DNA of 64,000 nucleotides, taken from the NCBI RefSeq assembly GCF_015550595.1, contig NZ_JADNBB010000003.1, positions 1 to 64,000 of the forward strand, in the 5' to 3' direction. The notes beneath the pieces are model-generated. The model did not search any database. It had not been told where the DNA came from and saw nothing but the letters and a program-made list of their open reading frames with translations. This DNA is from Parabacteroides goldsteinii. Its GTDB lineage: Bacteria > Bacteroidota > Bacteroidia > Bacteroidales > Tannerellaceae. Shown one piece after another: positions 8,490-16,114 of the stretch; the stretch's first letter is position 1; the number at the start of each line of letters is the position of its first letter. Made by a program: the position numbers and the translations under genes.

Positions 8490-9239
8490 TTATAGCGGAT
8501 TAGCGGAATATATTGCATGGCCCCGGCTCTTACTGTAAGCCATCTTCAGATTATCGAATAAAGGTTCCGAGGCCTGTATCAAACAAGGTTTAGTTCCTAT
8601 CTGCTCCGGATAGTGAGCATCGGAAGCCGGATACGACGTATAGTTCGAAAGATACTTCTGTTCGGATCGTAAACGGGCAAAACGTGAAGCATCCGTATAT
8701 TCTATAGCATCTAAAGGCAATGACGGATCGATAAACCCCAACTGGCTGATCAGGCTAAAGGAAGGCCGCTCCACATGCGCTGCAATAAAGAGCCCTCCCA
8801 ATTTTTTAACAAAGGCAGCTATCTGATTTACATTTTGGTCGAGTGCAGAGATCAGAAGATATGGGGCCTCTCCCATTATTTCATCGTTCCGGTTCACCCA
8901 AACCTGATCACCGAAACGTTCGGGATCATTCAGGACAGTCGGAAGATGCCGGTCGAGATATTCCTGAAAAGCAGACCGGGAATCCTCAGTTCCGAACAGA
9001 GCCAGACAATGCGCTTCCTCACGCGTGCAAACTTCCGCCCCGGCAAACACCGTCAGTCCGGCTTCTACCCCCAAGGCCTGTATTTCGCGACATTGCAAAG
9101 TACTGTTATGGTCGGTTATGGCAATGATATCCAATCCACGGGCAAGTGCAGTTTCGACAATGACCGTAGGACTCATATCCAGACTTCCGCAAGGCGAAAG
9201 ACAAGTATGAATGTGTAAATCAGCCCGGTAAAGCATCAT
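8490..9239 (-). CDS. PHP-domain metal-dependent phosphoesterase
   Basis: The 249-aa product shows the PHP metal-binding motifs in order: DLHIHTCLSPCG near the N-terminus, ITDHNS, a central FAGAEV...HCLALF, IAAHVERPS, and C-terminal YPASDAHYPEQIG. PHP proteins of this kind hydrolyse phosphoesters with two or three metal ions; characterised relatives act on nucleoside 3',5'-bisphosphates or short oligonucleotides, but the substrate here is unknown. It overlaps the upstream DRTGG gene by 4 bp and is followed after 3 bp by the HATPase gene, so it belongs to the hydrogenase-like operon rather than to DNA polymerase function. Confidence 0.88.
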   Translation of the reverse strand: MMLYRADLHIHTCLSPCGSLDMSPTVIVETALARGLDIIAITDHNSTLQCREIQALGVEAGLTVFAGAEVCTREEAHCLALFGTEDSRSAFQEYLDRHLPTVLNDPERFGDQVWVNRNDEIMGEAPYLLISALDQNVNQIAAFVKKLGGLFIAAHVERPSFSLISQLGFIDPSLPLDAIEYTDASRFARLRSEQKYLSNYTSYPASDAHYPEQIGTKPCLIQASEPLFDNLKMAYSKSRGHAIYSANPL

Positions 9240-9574
9240 CTGTTTTGCAGGAGTCGATAGATCTTACCGGAAGCGATGAAAGCAGAAAGCGATGTACCCA
9301 ATACGGGAATCCCTTCATCTCTGCCCTTCTGCAATGTTTCTTCATCCGGTGAAGCACCGTTGACTACCAACACGGCTGCCGCATCTTTCAGTGTGCCGAC
9401 AGCTACGATATTCTGATGGGTTTGCATGGTTATCCATAGCATCCCCTCTTCCATATGTCCCATTACGTCACTCAACAGATCACTGGTATAACCACCTTTT
9501 ATCTCCGTATCCAGGTTCTCCTCGCCACAGAAAACAGTAAGTTCCAGTTCTTTTATCAGATCACTGACCTTCAT
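9236..9574 (-). CDS. DRTGG-domain protein (second copy)
   Basis: This 112-aa single-domain protein begins MKVSDLIKELELTVFCGEEN and contains GGYTSDLLSDVMGHMEEGML and AAAVLVVNGASPDEETL, the pattern of stand-alone DRTGG domains (named from a motif in phosphotransacetylase and CBS proteins). The biochemical function of the domain is not established. It is clearly paralogous to the gene at 11388-11732 (shared SDL[LM]SDV core), overlaps the [FeFe]-hydrogenase-like gene by 14 bp and the PHP gene by 4 bp. Tight overlap suggests stoichiometric production with both neighbours. Confidence 0.82.
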   Translation of the reverse strand: MKVSDLIKELELTVFCGEENLDTEIKGGYTSDLLSDVMGHMEEGMLWITMQTHQNIVAVGTLKDAAAVLVVNGASPDEETLQKGRDEGIPVLGTSLSAFIASGKIYRLLQNR

Positions 9575-10940
9575 ATTTTGCTCCTTTCTTATAACAATCT
9601 TTATTTAAACGATCTTTCCCCCAGGTTTTTTCAATCAGACGAAAGGCATGTTCCTGATCCAGTTTACCATGCTTCTCCATGTTACGCTGCATAAAGACAC
9701 AGTCGCTGAACTGAGCTTCATGGCGTACTATATCTTCAGCCAGGCTCTGGCAGTTCGGATTTCCGCAAGCCCCGCAATCGATACCCGGCAGGTAACACAT
9801 CAGGCGACGTACCTGTTCCATCTTCTTCAATACTTCTTCGATACTGCCATCATAAAGCAGTTTCGGATTAGGCTGAAGCGGACGGATGGTAATGTGCTGT
9901 TTCAAATAAGCCAAGGCACCGAAACGTTCGGAGGCGTAGATAAGCGGAGCTTTGTCGCGCTTCATCGACCGTTTCATGATTCGTTCGGAAGTCAGGAAGC
10001 GGTTAGCAACGGCAAGCACACCTCCGGCACAGCTACGGTCGCAGGCTCGAAGCTCGAGAAAGTCAACATTGCGAACCTCGTTGGTGGTTTCCATCCGTTC
10101 CAGGAAATCGATCACATTATGTATTTCATCGATGGCAAGACAACGTCCGGAGAAGTGTTTAGCCTCCCCTCCCGTTTGGCTCCACCGCATTTCTTTCTTA
10201 GTAAGTGCCGGCGGAAGAACACATTCGGGTTTATAGCCCTTCGGACGGTTTTGCAGGATATGATATACCTTATTATATAATGTATCCATATTAATCACCC
10301 CGTTGATCGTGGAAGAATACCCATCTTCCCCTTTCAGGGCTGCAATCTTGGCGGCACAAGGCGTGACGTAAAAGAGGCCGATCTGCTCCGGCTCGTATCC
10401 TTCTTCCGTCAATACCTGGTGGTAATAGGTTGCCGTAGCATTCACCGGGGTCTTCACCAGCAGGATATTATCGACCAATGCCGGGAAACGGATCTGTATC
10501 AGACGCACAATAGCCGGACAGAAAGAACTGATCACCGGCTTCTCTTCGGCAAGTTCCATTTGCCGGAGCATTTCGCGATGGATCATGTCGGCTGTGAATT
10601 CTACCTGATAGACATGAGTAAATCCAAGCTCATACAGCGCACTGAATATCTCTTCTTCTGTCGTATATTTTGAGAACTGACCGATAAAAACCGTAGGAAC
10701 CAGGGCCACACGGCACTCGTAACCAAATATTTTCTGAAAGTCATCCTGTTCCACAGAGATCGCTTCCGTCGGACAAGCTTTCAGGCATTCACCGCAATCG
10801 ACACACCAGTCTTTGCGGATCACGGCTTTTCCATCGCGGATACGGACTGCCCGTGTAGGACATTTCGTCATACAATGGGTACAGCCGATGCAACGATCGT
10901 TATCGATCTTCAGTGCATGATAAAATTTGGTTTTCTCCAT
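9561..10940 (-). CDS. [FeFe]-hydrogenase-like protein with ferredoxin and C-terminal Fe-S domains
   Basis: The 459-aa protein starts with two 4Fe-4S motifs (C17-C20-C23-C27 and C46-C49-C52-C56). The H-cluster domain follows with variant signatures: SSFCP at 138-142, TPCAAK at 193-198 and LRACDRSCAGG at 298-307. The four cysteines expected to hold the H-cluster (141, 195, 300, 304) are present. However, the residue before Cys141, a proton-transfer cysteine in catalytic enzymes, is Phe140, and the methionine of the MPC motif is threonine. A C-terminal four-cysteine Fe-S domain (C389, C392, C397, C414) fits the Fe-S domain of RnfB/CO-dehydrogenase partners. It lies among ATPase, DRTGG and PHP genes, not beside HydB/HydC-type diaphorase subunits. 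This suggests a sensory or regulatory hydrogenase rather than bulk H2 metabolism; that is inference. Confidence 0.88.
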   Translation of the reverse strand: MEKTKFYHALKIDNDRCIGCTHCMTKCPTRAVRIRDGKAVIRKDWCVDCGECLKACPTEAISVEQDDFQKIFGYECRVALVPTVFIGQFSKYTTEEEIFSALYELGFTHVYQVEFTADMIHREMLRQMELAEEKPVISSFCPAIVRLIQIRFPALVDNILLVKTPVNATATYYHQVLTEEGYEPEQIGLFYVTPCAAKIAALKGEDGYSSTINGVINMDTLYNKVYHILQNRPKGYKPECVLPPALTKKEMRWSQTGGEAKHFSGRCLAIDEIHNVIDFLERMETTNEVRNVDFLELRACDRSCAGGVLAVANRFLTSERIMKRSMKRDKAPLIYASERFGALAYLKQHITIRPLQPNPKLLYDGSIEEVLKKMEQVRRLMCYLPGIDCGACGNPNCQSLAEDIVRHEAQFSDCVFMQRNMEKHGKLDQEHAFRLIEKTWGKDRLNKDCYKKGAKYEGQ

Positions 10941-10946
10941 GATGCA

Positions 10947-11369
10947 TTACTCCTTTGTTGCGAACCAGGTAATCATGCGTACGGTCGTTCCTACGCCTAC
11001 CTTGCTCTCTATTGTTAGTTCGTCCACATTTTTCTTCATATTAGGAAGCCCCATTCCGGCACCGAATCCCATCTCCCGTACAGCCGGTGAAGCAGTAGAA
11101 AAACCTTCCTGCATGGCCTGGGATATATCGGGAATACCGGGGCCTTCGTCTTTCAGGACCAGAGTGATCTTGTCGGCATCCAGCGTAGCAGATACATTTC
11201 CCCGCCAGGCATGGGCTACCACATTGACTTCGGCCTCATATAAAGCGACAACGATCCTTTTTATGATACGGGAATCGATTGATAATTGCTTTAATACCTT
11301 CTTTATCTGGCTGGATGCATATCCGGCTTTCGAGAAGTTTCCCCCTTCGAGTTCAAAACTAAATTGCAT
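10947..11369 (-). CDS. RsbW-like anti-sigma/ATP-binding protein
   Basis: The 140-aa protein is a single GHKL domain of the RsbW/SpoIIAB class, with N box EAEVNVVAHAW, G1 box DEGPGIPD and G2 box FGAGMGLPNMKKNVD. Family members are serine kinases that bind sigma factors or anti-sigma antagonists. Here no STAS-domain partner, PP2C phosphatase or sigma factor is adjacent. It sits 18 bp after the first DRTGG gene and 6 bp before the [FeFe]-hydrogenase-like gene, and so probably acts as the switch protein of that module. Target unknown. Confidence 0.88.
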   Translation of the reverse strand: MQFSFELEGGNFSKAGYASSQIKKVLKQLSIDSRIIKRIVVALYEAEVNVVAHAWRGNVSATLDADKITLVLKDEGPGIPDISQAMQEGFSTASPAVREMGFGAGMGLPNMKKNVDELTIESKVGVGTTVRMITWFATKE

Positions 11370-11387
11370 GCTGATTTCCTCCTATCT

Positions 11388-11732
11388 TTAAAACACAGGC
11401 AAAAGGCCGCTGCTATACAACTCCCCCACTGTATGATACATGGAATGTTCCGTCTCCAGCAGAATCATATTGTTCTCCGCCGCCACTGTCAACATCTCGT
11501 CTGTCGCCCGTTTTCCTCTGACGAAAAGGATACAGGAGACATCTGCCATTTCGGCCGTACGGATCGTTTGCAGATTGCATAGTCCGGTGATGAGAATTAC
11601 TTCATTACAATCCACCGTCAGCACATCACTCATCAGGTCGCTGGCAAAAGCGCACTGCACTTCATGGTCTAGCTTATCGCTTCCGCATGCTACGGTCGCT
11701 TCGGTAAGTTCTTGTATCTGCTGAATCTTCAT
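11388..11732 (-). CDS. DRTGG-domain protein (first copy)
   Basis: First gene of the six-gene operon; 114 aa. It aligns by eye along its length with the protein at 9236-9574: both have a short N-terminal helix, a [AG][FY][AT]SDL[LM]SDV core, a hydrophobic strand (VILITG here) and a second half with an IL[FV]VRG-like strand. No membrane or signal sequence. The function of DRTGG domains is unestablished. Having two paralogous copies in one operon points to a heterodimer or to two binding states. The closest upstream promoter-like element is TACATTGG at 11761-11768 (minus strand), one mismatch from the -7 consensus. Confidence 0.8.
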   Translation of the reverse strand: MKIQQIQELTEATVACGSDKLDHEVQCAFASDLMSDVLTVDCNEVILITGLCNLQTIRTAEMADVSCILFVRGKRATDEMLTVAAENNMILLETEHSMYHTVGELYSSGLLPVF

Positions 11733-11811
11733 AATGTATGCAAGGTTTAATTTCGTGACGCCAATGTAAGAAATATTTTTTAATAGATACCTGTTAGTTT
11801 ATATTAATTAC

Positions 11812-11819
11812 TATCTTTG
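11812..11819 (+). promoter_or_regulatory. Candidate -7 box for the aminopeptidase P gene
   Basis: TATCTTTG is an exact TAnnTTTG match, 27 bp before the ATG at 11846. The -33 region is poorly matched. Confidence 0.55.
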
Positions 11820-11845
11820 GTAGCAATAAATAAAATTCTAAAGTT

Positions 11846-13219
11846 ATGTTTAGCAAAGAAACGTATATGGCCCGCAGGGCTAAACTGAAACAGACTATCG
11901 GTTCAGGTTTGTTGCTTTTCCTCGGAAATGATGAATCGGGTATGAACTATGCAGATAATACATACCACTTCCGCCAGGATTCCACCTTCTTATATTTCTT
12001 CGGACTTTCCTACGCCGGATTGTCTGCCATCATCGATATTGACAACGATAAAGAAATTATTTTCGGCGACGAACTGACCATCGATGCAATCGTATGGATG
12101 GGTACGCAGCCTACCCTGAAAGAAAAGAGTGAAGCTGCCGGTATAACCGAAGTTCGTCCGTTTAAAGAAATAGAAACTTATCTGAAAGCTGCACAGCAGA
12201 AGAGCCAGCGCGTTCATTACCTGCCTACTTACCGTGCCGAACATCAGATCAAGCTGTTCCAGTGGCTGGGTGTAGTACCGGGCGCAGAACAACCTTCCGT
12301 TCCTTTTATCATGGGTGTTGTTAACCAGCGTAATTATAAGACAGCCGAAGAAATCGTTGAAATAGAAAAGGCTTGTACGGTAACAGCCGATATGCATTTA
12401 ACTGCCATGCGTACCGTTCGTCCGGGAATCCGGGAAAGCGAAGTGGCAGCAGCTGTTGCTGAAGTGGCTTTTGCAAACGACTATCAACTTTCTTTCCCTA
12501 TTATTGCAACAATCAATGGCCAGACATTGCACAACCACGACCATAGCAATATGATTAAGAGTGGCGATATGCTGTTGTTGGATGCCGGTGCAGAAACGGA
12601 AATGGGTTATGCCGGTGATATGTCGTCTACCATTCCTGCCGACTCAAAATTCACTACCCGCCAGAAAGATATTTATGATATCCAGGTAGCTGCACACGAG
12701 GCTGCTGTGGCAGCACTGCGTCCGGGTATTCCTTTTGTAGATGTTTACGAGTTGTCTTGTAAAGTGATCATGGAAGGTCTGAAAGATCTTGGTTTCGTTA
12801 AAGGTGATCCGATGGAAGCAGTAAAGGCAGGTGCTCACGCTATGTTCATGCCGTGTGGATTGGGTCACATGATGGGATTGGATGTACATGATATGGAAAA
12901 TCTGGGTGAAGTATATGTAGGTTACGACGGACAGCCGAAGAGTACGGAATTCGGCCGTAAGTCCCTCCGTCTGGGACGTAAACTGGAACCGGGTTTCGTT
13001 CTTACTATCGAACCGGGTGTTTACTTTATCCCTGAACTGATGGATTTATGGAGAGGCCAGAATAAGTTTACCGAATTTATCAATTACGAAAAACTGGTTA
13101 CTTATAAAGATTTCAGCGGTATCCGTAACGAAGAAGATTACCTGATTACCGAAGACGGTGCCCGTCTGCTCGGTAAAAAGATACCTTTGCACACGGAAGA
13201 AGTGGAAGCACTGAGATAA
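11846..13219 (+). CDS. Aminopeptidase P family protein (Xaa-Pro aminopeptidase)
   Basis: The 457-aa cytoplasmic enzyme removes N-terminal residues preceding proline. It has an AMP_N domain (about 1-140) and a pita-bread M24 domain with the metal ligands in order: LLDAGAETEMGYAGDMSSTI (first two Asp), GLGHMMGLDVHD (His), TIEPGVYF (Glu) and RNEEDYLIT (Glu). Length is that of bacterial PepP. It stands alone on the plus strand, with a good -7 box upstream and a strong hairpin at 13387-13424 downstream. The 168-nt gap between stop and hairpin would give a long 3' UTR. Confidence 0.93.
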   Translation: MFSKETYMARRAKLKQTIGSGLLLFLGNDESGMNYADNTYHFRQDSTFLYFFGLSYAGLSAIIDIDNDKEIIFGDELTIDAIVWMGTQPTLKEKSEAAGITEVRPFKEIETYLKAAQQKSQRVHYLPTYRAEHQIKLFQWLGVVPGAEQPSVPFIMGVVNQRNYKTAEEIVEIEKACTVTADMHLTAMRTVRPGIRESEVAAAVAEVAFANDYQLSFPIIATINGQTLHNHDHSNMIKSGDMLLLDAGAETEMGYAGDMSSTIPADSKFTTRQKDIYDIQVAAHEAAVAALRPGIPFVDVYELSCKVIMEGLKDLGFVKGDPMEAVKAGAHAMFMPCGLGHMMGLDVHDMENLGEVYVGYDGQPKSTEFGRKSLRLGRKLEPGFVLTIEPGVYFIPELMDLWRGQNKFTEFINYEKLVTYKDFSGIRNEEDYLITEDGARLLGKKIPLHTEEVEALR

Positions 13220-13364
13220 GCATTATGCAGTTGCCTGGAATAAATGAACTTGTTTTATCACTCGTTCTTTACTCTACATAGTAGAAAACAACGTTCAAAC
13301 TGTTCACCGTTCACCCATCAGAGGCTAATGCGTTGTAAAACAGTTAATAAAACGTTTAAAATAC

Positions 13365-13394
13365 AGGTGAAGGGGTTCCTGAAAAGGTGAAGGG
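13365..13394. repeat. Direct repeat AGGTGAAGGG, 20-bp spacing
   Basis: AGGTGAAGGG occurs at 13365-13374 and again at 13385-13394; the second copy forms the left arm of the terminator stem. The sequence just upstream contains TTCACC twice (13303-13308 and 13310-13315), the inverted core of the same motif. Confidence 0.5.
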
Positions 13395-13424
13395 TTGGCT
13401 TAAACCCTTCACTTTCATTTTTTT
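13387..13424 (+). terminator. Intrinsic terminator after aminopeptidase P
   Basis: GTGAAGGGTT (13387-13396) and AACCCTTCAC (13403-13412) form a perfect 10-bp stem with a 6-nt loop, followed by a T-rich tract on the plus strand. Confidence 0.85.
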
Positions 13425-13507
13425 CATATTACTTATTATTAGTACTTATACTTATGCCCATTAGTCCGTAAGTCAGGACCGATTAAGCCAAACATTATCT
13501 CCTATTC

Positions 13508-13573
13508 GCTTAACGACCTGGGTCGTTAAGCTTACCGAGCACCGTCATCAAGCTTACCGACAATGGTCTTTCA
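13508..13573. repeat. Three phased 22-bp repeats with an embedded perfect palindrome
   Basis: GCTTAACGA at 13508, GCTTACCGA at 13530 and GCTTACCGA at 13552 start three consecutive 22-bp units sharing the pattern GCTTA-N-CGA-N5-GTC. The first unit and the next two bases form a 24-bp perfect inverted repeat (13508-13531; arms GCTTAACGACC and GGTCGTTAAGC around TG). The exact two-turn spacing suggests cooperative protein binding on one DNA face. The stretch lies between the 3' ends of two convergent genes, which is unusual for an operator. No known element is recognised. Confidence 0.7.
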
Positions 13574-13707
13574 GTTTATAAGTTATAACTAAAGGATTAG
13601 TTGGTAGTAGGTTTAAAGATAATAGACAATAAGAGGAATAATAGAAAATCCCCGTAAAGAAGTTATTACCTTTCTTTACGGGGATTTTCTATTACTCCTT
13701 ATCTTTC

Positions 13708-16011
13708 TTAATAAGCAAACATATCAGCGTTAACAGGTATTTCTTTACCATCGGCAGTCAGTACCTTCAATTGAAGCAGGCCGCCGTTGCTGTCGAAGTA
13801 TTTCACCTGGATCGGATGCAAACCTTTCGCTAATGCTTTCTGGCCTACCACTTCACGCGGAGAGTGAGGGCCGTCATTATCGACAACCATTTCCCCGTCG
13901 ATCGTCAGCGTACTTCCATCGTCGGACATCAGGTTGAAGGTGTAAATGCCATCTTCAGGGGCATTGAAATAACCGGATACAACCAGGCCGATGTTACCTT
14001 TTACATCAGCCGGGATAGTTACTTCAGACACTTCATAAGTGCCATTGACCGGAGCCTTTTCAATATCTGCACATTTATTGCCTTTGAACTCATGCCATAC
14101 AGCCTGCAAACCTTTCTTTGAAGGAGTTGCTTCTACGGCCGGAGCATATTCGCTCTTGATATAACGGGTCTTTACGATATCGCCTTTCTTTCCGTTCGGA
14201 CGGAAAGTGCGGAAGGTAAAGTCTGTTGTTTCCGTTACTTTGATCGGTTCTGTATACTGCGGAGACTCTAATGTCGGGATACTACCGTCGGTTGTATAAT
14301 GGATTTCTGCACTCGGATCAAGACAAGTTATCGTTACGGTTCCTTCGCCAATGAAAGCATTCGTATTGTTGAAACCTTCCAGGTCCGGCATACGATAATT
14401 CACATTCATGATGTTCAGGCGCGGGAACTGTTTCACCATTCTTTCCTTGAAGCCGTCCCAGTTCTTTACGGAAGGATCGCTCCATGCCAGTTCGGCCATT
14501 GCCATCATACGGGGCATAATCATGTACTGTACCCGTTCGAACGACGGAATCCATTCACACCACAGATTAGCCTGAATACCCAGGATCAAAGCCTTTTGTG
14601 CATCATTCAACGATTCGAGCATCGGATTGAAGTTGTAAACGCCCGGCAGGGAATTTTTATCCTGTTGATAGTCGAAGTAAAAATTAGCGTTCGGTGAAAG
14701 GATAGCATGGTTACCTTGTGCCGTTGCATCAGGAACCGATTGCGGATGCCAGGTACGCCACCACATGATTGTTGCCGTCGGAGAAAGTCCGCCTTCCAGG
14801 ATTTCATCCCAACCGATCATTTCTTTTCCGTTTTCGTTGAAGAATTTCTCCATATTATGAACGAACCAGGCCTGCAACTCTTCTTCTGTTTTCAGTCCGT
14901 TATCTTTCATCCGTTTCTGGCAATCCGGGCATTTCTTCCAGTTTGTCTTTTCCACTTCATCCGCACCCAGATGGACATATTTATAAGGGAAAAGAGGGAT
15001 TATTTCGCTGTAAACATTTTTACAAAATTCAAGGGCCGAGTCTTTACCCGGACAAACCGGAGAAGAGAAAATAGATCCCCACCCTGTTTCATTGAAACAG
15101 GAAACACCTGAATAGTTGCTTACAGCAGCCAACATGTGTCCCGGCATATCCACCTCGGGAATTACATCGATACCACGAACGCCGGCATATTCCACGATCT
15201 CTTTAATATCATCCTGTGTATAGAAACCTCCATATAAAGTATCGCCCTGTGTTATACGTAACTTCCCGGCCGGTAATTCAAAGTCCGGATTATCCTCCGC
15301 TTTAGCCCGTCTCAAGCATTCGCGATCCTGACTGTTAAAGGTACGCCAGGCTCCTTTTTCCGTAAGCAACGGATATTTCTTTATTTCGATACGCCAACCC
15401 TGGTCGTCGGTCAGATGCCAGTGGAATTTGTTCAGCTTATAGAGAGCCATCATATCGAGCAATTCTTTCACTTCTTCTTTTGTTGAGAAATGACGTGACA
15501 CATCCAGCATCATCCCTCTCCACCCGAAACGCGGTGCGTCTGTGATCTGGACGGCCGGAACACCCCAGGTAATATCCGCTACTACTTCCGGTGATTCGAT
15601 CTCTGCCGGCAGAAGCTGGCGAAGCGATTCGATACCGGAGATTACGCCACCATATGTATTTCCTTTGATCTGAATTTTACCGGAAGACACATCCAAAGTA
15701 TAGGCTCCTTCGTTTTGCCCTGCAATATCACTGACTGCAAGGGAAATGTCGCCATCTCCTTCGCGTACATTATATATATAGCCGGTTGCACGGGATAACA
15801 AGTCGGAAAGATAGTTGGCTGCCGGTAATAATTGTTTGTCGGCAACACCGATATTCATACCGTCTTTCAATGTGAACTCGCCATTGACATTCTTGATCTG
15901 TTTGGGGATAGGAATAATAGATACATCATGTGCCACAGGCGTTGTGGGCGAACATGCACTCAGCAATAATGCTCCGGTAAGGGAACAAGCTGCAAAAAAT
16001 TGTTTGTACAT
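13708..16011 (-). CDS. GH20 beta-N-acetylhexosaminidase, secreted lipoprotein
   Basis: The product (767 aa from this start) removes terminal N-acetylhexosamine from glycans, probably host mucin or N-glycans. From the ATG at 16011 it begins MYKQFFAACSLTGALLLSAC, an ideal lipoprotein signal with the lipobox cysteine at residue 20; an in-frame ATG 48 bp upstream would give a poor signal, so I prefer the inner one. A GH20b domain comes first, then the GH20 barrel with FHWHLTDDQGWRIEIKKYPL and the catalytic Asp-Glu pair in HLGADEV, a chitobiase-like beta domain, and a C-terminal PA14-type domain (DDGSTLTIDGEMVVDNDG). Monocistronic; no SusC/SusD pair is nearby, so not part of a visible PUL. Confidence 0.93.
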   Translation of the reverse strand: MYKQFFAACSLTGALLLSACSPTTPVAHDVSIIPIPKQIKNVNGEFTLKDGMNIGVADKQLLPAANYLSDLLSRATGYIYNVREGDGDISLAVSDIAGQNEGAYTLDVSSGKIQIKGNTYGGVISGIESLRQLLPAEIESPEVVADITWGVPAVQITDAPRFGWRGMMLDVSRHFSTKEEVKELLDMMALYKLNKFHWHLTDDQGWRIEIKKYPLLTEKGAWRTFNSQDRECLRRAKAEDNPDFELPAGKLRITQGDTLYGGFYTQDDIKEIVEYAGVRGIDVIPEVDMPGHMLAAVSNYSGVSCFNETGWGSIFSSPVCPGKDSALEFCKNVYSEIIPLFPYKYVHLGADEVEKTNWKKCPDCQKRMKDNGLKTEEELQAWFVHNMEKFFNENGKEMIGWDEILEGGLSPTATIMWWRTWHPQSVPDATAQGNHAILSPNANFYFDYQQDKNSLPGVYNFNPMLESLNDAQKALILGIQANLWCEWIPSFERVQYMIMPRMMAMAELAWSDPSVKNWDGFKERMVKQFPRLNIMNVNYRMPDLEGFNNTNAFIGEGTVTITCLDPSAEIHYTTDGSIPTLESPQYTEPIKVTETTDFTFRTFRPNGKKGDIVKTRYIKSEYAPAVEATPSKKGLQAVWHEFKGNKCADIEKAPVNGTYEVSEVTIPADVKGNIGLVVSGYFNAPEDGIYTFNLMSDDGSTLTIDGEMVVDNDGPHSPREVVGQKALAKGLHPIQVKYFDSNGGLLQLKVLTADGKEIPVNADMFAY

Positions 16012-16048
16012 TTTTATTGTGTTTATTTGTTTGGTAATAAATTGGAAG

Positions 16049-16056
16049 CAAAAATA
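16049..16056 (-). promoter_or_regulatory. Candidate -7 box for the GH20 gene
   Basis: TATTTTTG on the minus strand matches TAnnTTTG, 38 bp before the preferred start at 16011. This placement supports the inner start codon, because the outer ATG at 16059 would lie upstream of the promoter. Confidence 0.5.
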
Positions 16057-16060
16057 CAAA

Positions 16061-16097
16061 AAAAGAGCTGTTCTTGTTGGGTAGAACAGCTCTTTTT
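16061..16097 (-). terminator. Intrinsic terminator of the thioredoxin-fold gene
   Basis: AAAAGAGCTGTTCT (16061-16074) pairs with AGAACAGCTCTTTT (16083-16096); A/T runs on both sides make it functional in either direction. It lies just upstream of the GH20 promoter and insulates it. Confidence 0.88.
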
Positions 16098-16114
16098 AAA
16101 TAATAATCTACTGA

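Noticed and set aside
8490-9239. PHP protein as part of a DNA polymerase or as histidinol phosphatase HisK
   Set aside because: It lacks a polymerase core and stands in the hydrogenase-like operon; a HAD-type histidinol phosphatase is already present in HisB.
7962-11732. Reading the operon as a bifurcating HydABC hydrogenase
   Set aside because: No NuoE/NuoF-like subunits or NADH-binding motifs are present, and the H-cluster signatures are non-canonical.
13508-13573. CRISPR array
   Set aside because: Only three short imperfect units with no unique spacers and no cas genes.
13708-16059. Longer start for the GH20 hexosaminidase at 16059
   Set aside because: The 16 extra residues spoil an ideal lipoprotein signal, and the likely -7 box at 16049-16056 lies after that ATG.
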